Origin: Candidatus Agathobaculum merdigallinarum
GTDB taxonomy: Bacteria; Bacillota; Clostridia; Oscillospirales; Butyricicoccaceae
Reading direction: 5' to 3'
DNA length: 6,334 nt
Assembly: GCA_019115425.1 (NCBI GenBank)
Contig: DXDO01000120.1
Coordinates: 1 to 6,334 of the forward strand
Shown: piece by piece, positions 1 through 5,249 of the stretch
Layout of the letters: each line of letters begins with the position of its first letter
Position numbering within the stretch: the first letter of the stretch is position 1
Notes under the pieces: generated by a model
The model's input: the letters and a program-made list of their open reading frames with translations, nothing else
Database searches by the model: none
Told to the model about the DNA's origin: nothing
Position numbers and translations under genes: made by a program

Positions 1-16
1 ATTGAACTACACCCGC
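1..16 (-). tRNA. tRNA-Gly, 5' end only (cut by window edge)
   Basis: Read leftward from base 16, the sequence is GCGGGTGTAGTTCAAT. This fits the start of a bacterial tRNA-Gly: 7-nt acceptor strand GCGGGTG, then TA at tRNA positions 8-9, the D-stem strand GTTC, and the start of the D loop. The anticodon lies outside the window, so the isoacceptor cannot be read and the glycine assignment rests on resemblance of the first 16 bases to Firmicutes tRNA-Gly. A consensus sigma-A promoter about 20 bases upstream on the same strand, with a leader of roughly 15 nt, independently supports a stable-RNA gene here. Confidence 0.72.
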
Positions 17-37
17 GGGTTTTTCTGACGCTTAAAT

Positions 38-66
38 AGTATACCAAGCCTTGCGTGGTTTGTCAA
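38..66 (-). promoter_or_regulatory. Consensus sigma-A promoter for the leftward tRNA
   Basis: On the minus strand there is a perfect -35 box TTGACA (66-61), a spacer of exactly 17 nt, and a -10 box TATACT (43-38) that differs from TATAAT by one base. The expected transcription start is near base 31-32, about 15 nt before the tRNA 5' end. Upstream of the -35 box (about 67-113) the minus strand is rich in A tracts, as expected for an UP element that boosts stable-RNA promoters. The UP role is inference. Confidence 0.85.
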
Positions 67-146
67 CATGTTTTTCCGTTTTCATTGTTTCTTTCCAAAA
101 AAAATTTTGAAAAGCACCGGCGCGTCATAAAAAAGACAGACGGCCA

Positions 147-155
147 TGCTATACT
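147..155 (+). promoter_or_regulatory. Extended -10 promoter of the two-component operon
   Basis: TGCTATACT at 147-155 is an extended -10 element (TG, one base, then TATACT). No good -35 hexamer lies 16-18 nt upstream; the region around 125-132 (TCATAAAA) is a poor match, which an extended -10 can tolerate. The predicted start near 161-163 gives a leader of about 20 nt carrying the ribosome binding site of the response regulator. The site also rules out translation starts upstream of it, such as the in-frame ATG at 61 or the GTG at 55. Confidence 0.6.
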
Positions 156-166
156 GAAAGCACAAA

Positions 167-174
167 GGGAGGGG
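167..174 (+). promoter_or_regulatory. Ribosome binding site of the response regulator
   Basis: GGGAGGGG, containing the core GGAGG at 168-172, ends with 8 nt between the core and the ATG at 181. It fixes that start against the longer open frame that extends upstream. Confidence 0.8.
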
Positions 175-180
175 ATCGCG

Positions 181-879
181 ATGGGCTACTCGATTTTGCT
201 TGCCGAGGATGAGCGCGACATGCGCGAGGTGGTTGCGGATTACTTTGCGGAAAGAAGCGGCGGGACGATGACGGTCGAGGCCGCGGCGGACGGAGACACC
301 GCGCTTGCCATGATCGAGGCGCGCGCCTACGATCTGCTGCTGCTCGACATCATGCTGCCGGGCATGGACGGCTTTGCGCTGTGCCGCGCGGCGCGGGAGG
401 GGGGCGACGTGCCCATCCTGTTCGTGACCGCCCGCGAGGATGAGCAGGACAAGCTGCACGGCTACGGCCTCGGTGCGGACGATTACGTGGTCAAGCCCTT
501 TTCGCTGGCCGTATTATATGCAAAAGCGCAGGCGCTCATTCGCCGCGCCAAGGGGCTGACGCAGGGCGATGTACTGACCGCAGGGGCGCTCGTGCTCGAC
601 CCCGCACACGGCACGGTAACGGCGGGCGGCAGGCCGGTCGCACTCCCGCCCAAGGAATTTGCCCTGCTGCGGGCGCTGATGGAGCGCAAAAACCGCGTGC
701 TGACGCGCGATGAGCTGTTAAATCTCGCGTGGGGGTGGGATTACGACGGCACCGACCGCGTGATCGACAGCCATATCAAAAAGCTGCGGCGCGCGCTGGG
801 GGCGCACGCGGGCTGCATCAAAACCGTGGTCAAGCAGGGCTATAAATTGGAGGTGGATGGAGATGAAAGTAAAACGTAG
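181..879 (+). CDS. OmpR/PhoB-family response regulator
   Basis: A 232-residue cytoplasmic response regulator, the usual length for the family. The receiver domain (about residues 4-120) has the acidic pair E9-D10, phosphoacceptor D56 in LLLLDIMLPGMDG, conserved T83 in FVTAR and K105 in VVKPFS, so phosphotransfer should be intact. A winged-helix DNA-binding domain follows (about 131-226) with PPKEFALLRAL, the helix around VLTRDELL, and the recognition/wing region VIDSHIKKLRRAL followed by KTVVKQGYKLE. By family knowledge it would bind direct repeats in target promoters once phosphorylated by the kinase encoded next door. The start is set by the strong ribosome binding site and by the promoter at 147-155. 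Its last codons overlap the kinase gene by 17 nt, which points to translational coupling. Regulon unknown; no obvious direct repeat was recognised in its own leader. Confidence 0.95.
   Translation: MGYSILLAEDERDMREVVADYFAERSGGTMTVEAAADGDTALAMIEARAYDLLLLDIMLPGMDGFALCRAAREGGDVPILFVTAREDEQDKLHGYGLGADDYVVKPFSLAVLYAKAQALIRRAKGLTQGDVLTAGALVLDPAHGTVTAGGRPVALPPKEFALLRALMERKNRVLTRDELLNLAWGWDYDGTDRVIDSHIKKLRRALGAHAGCIKTVVKQGYKLEVDGDESKT
849..854 (+). promoter_or_regulatory. Ribosome binding site deciding the kinase start
   Basis: GGAGGT lies inside the 3' end of the response-regulator gene. It is 8 nt from the ATG at 863 but only 2 nt from the in-frame ATG at 857, so the start at 863 (MKVKRRNYW) is preferred over 857 (MEMKVK). 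Confidence 0.7.
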
Positions 880-2527
880 GAATTATTGGAGCTTCTTCTG
901 GCGCGTGGGCGCGGGGTTCCTCGCATTCTGGCTGGCGGTCATGGCGGGGTTTACCCTGCTGCTGGGCTGGCAGACCGCGCAGGAGATGCATACTGTCATG
1001 ACGGAAAATCTGAAACATTTCTATAACGACTGGCTGCAAGAGCAGCTCCATTGGTATGAGGCAGATGAGTTCGACAGAAGTCTGAAAGAATTTCTGGATC
1101 ACCCGTTCGCAAACGACGAATATCTGGATGATTACGTCGACACGACCATTACGGAAACCGCCGTGCTGTCGGCGGACAATGAAATATTTCAGGACGACAC
1201 CGGCTGGCTGCGGGCGATCGAGGAAGACTGGCAGAAACGCATCGACGCAGGCGAAGAAGTACCGACCTATGGAGTGGTATTGGACGGACAGCCCAAGCGG
1301 GTTTATGAAGCCGCTATGGCTTGGATGGATAAAGGCGTCTCGTATCCCAGCGTAGCGGTTGAGGGTTGGCTGGTGGACGGTCGAATCTACCCGAAGAATA
1401 TCATCGTGCAGCAGCGGGGCTACGATGAGGAAAGAGGTACAGGCGTGGATATCGGCGAGCCGGTGATCACCGAATGCCAGTATGATGCTGCACAGTTCGC
1501 AGGCAAGGAAACACAGCTCTTTCAGATTCGCAGAGCAATAATACCGGGCAATACAGATACGCCATTAGAGGAGCAGATCGCCAGTGTTTCCAACCCGCGC
1601 CGTCTGGCGCTGCGCGAGTGGGTTACCACGCCACAGCAAGGTACGGGCAGCTATCAGGAGAGCGTCAAACCGTGGCTGGTCACCATGTACCGGCACAGGG
1701 TCGTGCAAACCTCGGCAGCGCCGGAGGGATACGTCATTGCGCAGTACGCCTCCGAAGGCTACCCCATCAAAGAGTGCCTGCCCATCCTGGAACCGGTTTA
1801 CGGCTTCAGCTTCGCGCTGGCGGTGCTGTTCAGTGCCATCCTCGCCTTCGCCCTGCTTCGCGTGTGGCGCAAGCAGGAGCGTGTCGAGCAGGCGCGCCGC
1901 GACACCACCGCCGCGCTTGCGCACGAGCTGAAAACGCCGCTCTCCGTGCTGTCCGCGACCGCCGAGCTGCTATCAAGCGACATGGCGCAGGACAAGCGCG
2001 CGCACTATCTGGACGTCATCCGCCAGCAGGCGGAGCGCATGGACGGCAGCGTGCGGCAGATGCTCGAGCTGTCCCGGCTGGAGGCGGGCGCGAAGGCGCT
2101 TCGGCGCGAGCGGTTTGCGCTCTCCGACCTCGCGCAGGAGCGGCTGGATGCGGCCGTCCCGCCGGACACCAACCTGCACACCGAGGTCACCGTGAGCGGC
2201 ACGGATGAGGTTGACGCCGACCGCGCCCTGCTCGCCCGCGCGCTGGACGCGATTTTGGAAAACGCGGTGCAGCACACCGCGCCGGGCGGCAGCATCACAG
2301 TCCGTATTGCAAACGGTGTGTGTTCAGTCGTCAACATGGGCGCGCCCATCCCGCCCGACGCGCTGCCCCGTCTGTGGGAGGCGTATTATCAGGCGGACGC
2401 GTCGCGCGCCCCCAAGGGGAACGGGCTGGGGCTGTCGATCGCGAAGGCTGTGTTCGACCTGCACGGCTACGCCTACGGCGCGGAGAACACGGACGAAGGC
2501 CCGCGGTTCTGGTTCCGGTTTAGGTAG
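863..2527 (+). CDS. Membrane sensor histidine kinase with large extracytoplasmic domain
   Basis: A 554-residue sensor kinase, the expected partner of the upstream regulator. After a basic N-terminus there is one membrane segment (about residues 11-34), an outside region of roughly 275 residues (about 35-312), a second membrane segment (about 313-335), then the kinase core. The H-box HELKTP has the phosphoacceptor H354; the second dimerisation helix ends near MLELSRLEAG. The ATPase domain shows the N box ILENAVQH with N467, a G1 region reading NMGAPI in place of DxGxG, and a clear G2 box GNGLGLS (519-525). Only about 18 residues separate membrane segment two from H354, so there is no HAMP domain. 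The outside domain matches no fold I recognise; it is acidic near the membrane (about 66-95) and has two cysteines, C205 and C305. Its coding DNA is less GC-rich than the kinase core. The core resembles VanS-like kinases, but the ligand cannot be named. Confidence 0.93.
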   Translation: MKVKRRNYWSFFWRVGAGFLAFWLAVMAGFTLLLGWQTAQEMHTVMTENLKHFYNDWLQEQLHWYEADEFDRSLKEFLDHPFANDEYLDDYVDTTITETAVLSADNEIFQDDTGWLRAIEEDWQKRIDAGEEVPTYGVVLDGQPKRVYEAAMAWMDKGVSYPSVAVEGWLVDGRIYPKNIIVQQRGYDEERGTGVDIGEPVITECQYDAAQFAGKETQLFQIRRAIIPGNTDTPLEEQIASVSNPRRLALREWVTTPQQGTGSYQESVKPWLVTMYRHRVVQTSAAPEGYVIAQYASEGYPIKECLPILEPVYGFSFALAVLFSAILAFALLRVWRKQERVEQARRDTTAALAHELKTPLSVLSATAELLSSDMAQDKRAHYLDVIRQQAERMDGSVRQMLELSRLEAGAKALRRERFALSDLAQERLDAAVPPDTNLHTEVTVSGTDEVDADRALLARALDAILENAVQHTAPGGSITVRIANGVCSVVNMGAPIPPDALPRLWEAYYQADASRAPKGNGLGLSIAKAVFDLHGYAYGAENTDEGPRFWFRFR

Positions 2528-2562
2528 GCCGCTCCCGCAGAGCAAAGGAAGGATAGACGCGG

Positions 2563-2588
2563 AAAAGCCGCCCACACGGGCGGCTTTT
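2563..2588. terminator. Bidirectional intrinsic terminator between convergent operons
   Basis: A perfect 11-bp inverted repeat, AAAAGCCGCCC (2563-2573) and GGGCGGCTTTT (2578-2588), with a 4-nt ACAC loop. The A run on one side and T run on the other give a U tail in either direction. It lies 36 nt after the kinase stop codon and 14 nt after the anti-sigma stop codon, so it can end both transcripts. Confidence 0.9.
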
Positions 2589-2601
2589 CATGCGTTTGGC
2601 G

Positions 2602-3984
2602 TTATTGCAGGTCGATCGTGACGGCCTGGTCTTCGAGCAGGGTCAGCTCGTTTGGCTGCCAGAAGGATACATCCGTGATCTGGGCGATCTGCTCCGGCGT
2701 CGCGTCCGGATACTCGATCGTGGTGATGCACAGGGCGTTTTCCCTGTCATAAGAGAAATCCATATAGCAGTCAACCAGATGATCGAGCGGCGTGCCGTCC
2801 GCCAGCAGCAGGGTGAACTGTGCATTGCAGTAATTCAGCGCACCACGGAAAGAGAATGTCGCGGTAGCCTGCTTTTCGCCGATTTCAAGGCTTTCGAGCG
2901 TGAAACCGCCTGCGGAAGCGTCGGTCAGCGGCAGGCTGTCCAGCGAACCAGTCACCTCATGCGAGCGCCCCTCGTCAAGATAGGGGATCAGCGTGACCGA
3001 CTTCGTATCCAGATCTGCGCCGAGGAACTCAAAACTGTTGGTCGCACGGCTGATCAGACTGCCGCCGACACTGCCGATATTTAGTACGGGAAGGAAATTG
3101 CCTTGGTCATCGCGCAGAACGAAGCTGGTCAGGGGATTTTCGGCCCACTCACTGAGTGTGATCGTGGAGCCGAACGGGGAAATGGATACGCGCTCAATAC
3201 GCGGCTTGCTATTGACAGTATACGAGTCGCCGATGTCGTTTACGCCGGAAAAGTGAACGGTGAAATCCTGCTTTGGCTCGACGGTCAGCGTCTCAACCGC
3301 GACCGCACTCTTGTCGACCGACATCTCAAACTGGAAATTGGAGTTACGAATGTCGCTCGTGCCGCCGTCATACAGCAGCAGGTCGAACTGGTCGGGCAGC
3401 GCCTCTTTCAGGATGATGCGTTGCACAGCGGTGAGCGTGTATTCATCTACGAGTTCGGCTTCTTTTTCAATGGGGCCTGATGTATCCAGCGCCTCGCCGT
3501 TGATTTCAACAAAGAAATTCGGCGCCGTCCATTCGATACGCGTGGACAACGGGGTCTGCTCGCCCTCCCGCAGCTCGATCGGCGTTTCGCTTTTCAGCGT
3601 GGAGAAAATCATCAGATAGCTGTCATCCACTGCGATATTGTCGATGGTCAGTGTCTGATCGCCGTTCGTGTCGCTCATACCGACCGCGGCGTTATATTTT
3701 TCGTATTTGCCTTGATAATTCGCATACTCCGAGCCGCTGTTCTGCTCAAAATAGTCGATCGCGTTCCGCGCCATCTCGAGCACAGCGGGCGCGGCCGCCG
3801 CTCCGACCACCATCGCCGCCGCCACACCGATGCACACGGCGAGCCGCGGCGCGCGGCGCTTCTTCGCGGGCTGCACCTCGGCGGGCAGGGTGTCCAGCAG
3901 CGCGTCCATGCGCTCCTCAAATCCCGCAGGGACGGGGCTGCCCTCCTGCCCCGCACGCGCTTTCAGCTTTTCGTCAAACGTCAT
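2602..3984 (-). CDS. Membrane-anchored DUF4179-type anti-sigma protein
   Basis: A 460-residue protein encoded directly after an ECF sigma factor, with only 3 nt between the genes. A short cytoplasmic N-terminus (about residues 1-46) contains VPAGFEERMDALLDTLP, the pattern typical of DUF4179 proteins. A basic KKRR stretch then precedes a single membrane segment (about 47-68), and a large, mostly beta-predicted outside domain of about 390 residues follows. By family knowledge and position it should hold the sigma factor at the membrane and release it on an envelope signal. I do not see a zinc-binding anti-sigma motif of the HxxxCxxC type, so it is not a ZAS-type anti-sigma. The start is set by the GGAGGAGG site inside the end of the sigma gene. 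The outside-domain DNA is markedly less GC-rich than the N-terminal and membrane-segment DNA. Family membership is recognised by pattern; anti-sigma activity is inferred from context. Confidence 0.85.
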   Translation of the reverse strand: MTFDEKLKARAGQEGSPVPAGFEERMDALLDTLPAEVQPAKKRRAPRLAVCIGVAAAMVVGAAAAPAVLEMARNAIDYFEQNSGSEYANYQGKYEKYNAAVGMSDTNGDQTLTIDNIAVDDSYLMIFSTLKSETPIELREGEQTPLSTRIEWTAPNFFVEINGEALDTSGPIEKEAELVDEYTLTAVQRIILKEALPDQFDLLLYDGGTSDIRNSNFQFEMSVDKSAVAVETLTVEPKQDFTVHFSGVNDIGDSYTVNSKPRIERVSISPFGSTITLSEWAENPLTSFVLRDDQGNFLPVLNIGSVGGSLISRATNSFEFLGADLDTKSVTLIPYLDEGRSHEVTGSLDSLPLTDASAGGFTLESLEIGEKQATATFSFRGALNYCNAQFTLLLADGTPLDHLVDCYMDFSYDRENALCITTIEYPDATPEQIAQITDVSFWQPNELTLLEDQAVTIDLQ

Positions 3985-3987
3985 GTC

Positions 3988-4485
3988 TCATTCCTCCTCC
4001 AGAAGCGTGCGCAGGCGGCTTCGTGCGCGGGACAGGCGGCTGCGCACCGTGCCCTCGCGCACGCCGATCGCCTTGGCGATCTCCGCGGTCGTCATGTCCT
4101 CGTAGTAGTACAGCACGGTCGCGACGCGGTAGTCCTCGGGCAGGCGGCAGACCGCGTCCCAGAGCGTAAAGTCGTGCCGATCCTCCGCGCCGCCCGCGAG
4201 CGGCTCCAGATCGTCCGTATAGGTCACGCGCGCGCCCTTGCGGCGGTGCTCATATGCACAGTTGACCGCGATCTTGATGAGCCAGCCCTTAAGTGCCTTT
4301 TCGTCACGCAGACGGCCAAACGCCTGCCATGCGCGGAGAACCGCTTCGCTGACCGCGTCCTCAGCGTCCGCGTCGCTGTCCAGCAGCACGCGCGCCGCGC
4401 GGTACATGGTGTGGCGGTGCGCTGTGACCGCGGCGGCAAACCGCTCGCGCGCATCCTCCTGTATACCAGTCAATATCATTTCCAT
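3988..4485 (-). CDS. ECF-type RNA polymerase sigma factor
   Basis: A 165-residue sigma factor made only of regions 2 and 4, as expected for the ECF group. Region 2 (about residues 15-82) includes the core-binding helix around DAEDAVSEAVLRAWQAF and the -10 recognition stretch ALKGWLIKIAVNCAYEHRR. A linker (about 83-107) leads to region 4 (about 108-160), where LPEDYRVATVLYYYEDM precedes the -35-binding helix-turn-helix TTAEIAKAIGVREGTVRSR and a basic tail. The start at 4485 is chosen over the in-frame ATG at 4503 because GAGGTG lies 7-8 nt before 4485, while 4503 has no ribosome binding site and would sit almost at the predicted transcript start. It is followed by its presumed membrane anti-sigma partner. 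The signal and regulon are not visible from the sequence; autoregulation is likely from the family. Confidence 0.93.
   Translation of the reverse strand: MEMILTGIQEDARERFAAAVTAHRHTMYRAARVLLDSDADAEDAVSEAVLRAWQAFGRLRDEKALKGWLIKIAVNCAYEHRRKGARVTYTDDLEPLAGGAEDRHDFTLWDAVCRLPEDYRVATVLYYYEDMTTAEIAKAIGVREGTVRSRLSRARSRLRTLLEEE
3993..4000 (-). promoter_or_regulatory. Ribosome binding site of the anti-sigma gene
   Basis: GGAGGAGG on the minus strand lies within the last codons of the sigma gene (encoding the C-terminal LEEE), 8 nt before the ATG at 3984. A strong site placed there implies coupled production of sigma factor and partner. Confidence 0.8.
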
Positions 4486-4489
4486 CGTG

Positions 4490-4496
4490 TCACCTC
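4490..4496 (-). promoter_or_regulatory. Ribosome binding site deciding the sigma factor start
   Basis: GAGGTGA on the minus strand, with 7 nt between GAGG and the ATG at 4485. It supports the shorter 165-residue form. Confidence 0.65.
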
Positions 4497-4512
4497 GTCT
4501 CATCGTCCGGAC

Positions 4513-4551
4513 ACTATAAGGATGCGCAGGGACTGGGAAATGCTCCCGACA
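4513..4551 (-). promoter_or_regulatory. Candidate promoter of the sigma/anti-sigma operon
   Basis: The gap between the GNAT and sigma genes is the only non-coding room upstream of the sigma gene. On the minus strand it contains TGTCGGG (4551-4545) and, 19 nt further on, GCATCC running into TTATAGTG (TATAGT at 4518-4513). TATAGT could be a sigma-A -10 box, but nothing like TTGACA lies 17 nt upstream. The alternative is that TGTCGGG and GCATCC are the -35 and -10 elements of an ECF-type, autoregulated promoter. The sequence alone does not decide between them. Confidence 0.35.
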
Positions 4552-4575
4552 GGGAAGAAATTTTTTTGAGACAGT

Positions 4576-5187
4576 TTATCCGAAAAGCTGGCTGGGCAGG
4601 CGGTGCTTTTCGCGCGGCGGGAAGGATGCGTCAAATGCCTCCACGTCCTCGGGCGTGATGGAGAAGAACACCTCGCTCTCGGTGAGCACGCCCGCGGGCA
4701 GGGTGTCCGCCGCGAGCGGCATCGCCATCAGATAGTCCGAGCTGTTCTCTTCCGCGTCCGTGATGCCGAAGTCCCGTCCCGACCGGAAACCGAAGCGGGG
4801 GTAGTAGTCCGGACTGCCGGTCAGCGCCACGCCCGCAAAGCCCATCTCCTTCGCTTTTTCCAGCGAATGCCGCACAAGCGCGGCGCCGACGCCACGGCGC
4901 TGATAGTCCGGCCGCACGGACAGCGGCCCGAAAATGACGATAGGGAATCGAGTACCGTCCGGCTGGACGATAGCCGCGCGGCTATACATGATATTGCCGA
5001 TGATCTCATCGCCGCCCAAAGCGACAAAGTCCAGTTCCGGAATAAAGTCCGGATGGGTGCGCAGGCGGTGCGCAACCAAATGTTCATCGCAGCCGGGCTT
5101 GTAGATGTCCCAGAAGGCGTCGCGGGTGAGTTCTTCTACAGTGCGGTAGTCGCTGGGCTGCTCCAGACGGATTACAACGTTGTTCAT
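4576..5187 (-). CDS. GNAT-family N-acetyltransferase (YhbS-like)
   Basis: A 203-residue soluble acetyltransferase of the GNAT fold. It opens with the usual beta-strand VVIRLEQPSDY. It has the acetyl-CoA pyrophosphate-binding motif A, PLSVRPDYQRRGVGAALV (about residues 88-105, Q96-R-R-G-V-G-A), followed by the motif B region GFAGVALTGSPDYYPRFGF (117-135) and a C-terminus ending KHRLPSQLFG, all typical of the YhbS/COG3153 group. The acceptor substrate is unknown for most of this group. The start at 5187 (MNNVVIRLEQ) is preferred because AAGGAGGA lies about 8-9 nt upstream; the longer frame from 5247 would translate through a terminator hairpin. The gene lies just downstream of the Clp gene in the same direction, with no promoter space after the terminator between them. 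No terminator was recognised between its stop codon and the sigma gene. Confidence 0.92.
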   Translation of the reverse strand: MNNVVIRLEQPSDYRTVEELTRDAFWDIYKPGCDEHLVAHRLRTHPDFIPELDFVALGGDEIIGNIMYSRAAIVQPDGTRFPIVIFGPLSVRPDYQRRGVGAALVRHSLEKAKEMGFAGVALTGSPDYYPRFGFRSGRDFGITDAEENSSDYLMAMPLAADTLPAGVLTESEVFFSITPEDVEAFDASFPPREKHRLPSQLFG

Positions 5188-5195
5188 GGTTAAAA

Positions 5196-5203
5196 TCCTC
5201 CTT
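5196..5203 (-). promoter_or_regulatory. Ribosome binding site deciding the acetyltransferase start
   Basis: AAGGAGGA on the minus strand, about 8-9 nt before the ATG at 5187. It begins only 6 nt after the end of the terminator hairpin. Confidence 0.8.
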
Positions 5204-5209
5204 GTTTGC

Positions 5210-5235
5210 AAAAGCCGCCCATTGGGGCGGCTTTT
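5210..5235 (-). terminator. Intrinsic terminator after the Clp ATPase gene
   Basis: A perfect 11-bp inverted repeat, AAAAGCCGCCC (5210-5220) and GGGCGGCTTTT (5225-5235), with a 4-nt loop. Read leftward it ends in TTTTG, 14 nt after the Clp stop codon. The two arms are identical in sequence to those at 2563-2588; only the loop differs (ATTG versus ACAC on the plus strand). Confidence 0.85.
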
Positions 5236-5249
5236 CTCGTTTTTCATGA

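Noticed and set aside
11..20. Palindrome ACCCGCGGGT overlapping the tRNA 5' end
   Set aside because: It is short and explained by the tRNA acceptor sequence GCGGGT next to the leader ACCC; not a credible operator without further support.
55..180. N-terminal extension of the response regulator from a GTG at 55 or an ATG at 61
   Set aside because: The extension covers the divergent promoter region, including the extended -10 at 147-155, has no ribosome binding site, and adds residues with no place in the receiver fold.
2590..3084. Plus-strand open frame antisense to the anti-sigma gene
   Set aside because: It starts directly after the terminator, has no recognisable domain, and mirrors the real minus-strand frame.
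4486..4503. Sigma factor start at the ATG at 4503
   Set aside because: No ribosome binding site, and it would lie only a few bases from the predicted transcript start; the ATG at 4485 has GAGGTGA at good spacing.
4535..4556. Possible hairpin in the gap between the GNAT and sigma genes
   Set aside because: Only about 5 imperfect pairs and no T run in the leftward direction, so it is not supported as a GNAT terminator.
3712..4569. Long plus-strand open frame antisense to the sigma and anti-sigma genes
   Set aside because: An antisense shadow typical of GC-rich DNA, with no ribosome binding site and an Arg/Ala-rich low-complexity product; the opposite strand encodes recognisable proteins.
5188..5247. 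Longer acetyltransferase beginning at 5247
   Set aside because: The extra 20 residues would be encoded by the terminator hairpin and lack family resemblance; AAGGAGGA points to 5187.
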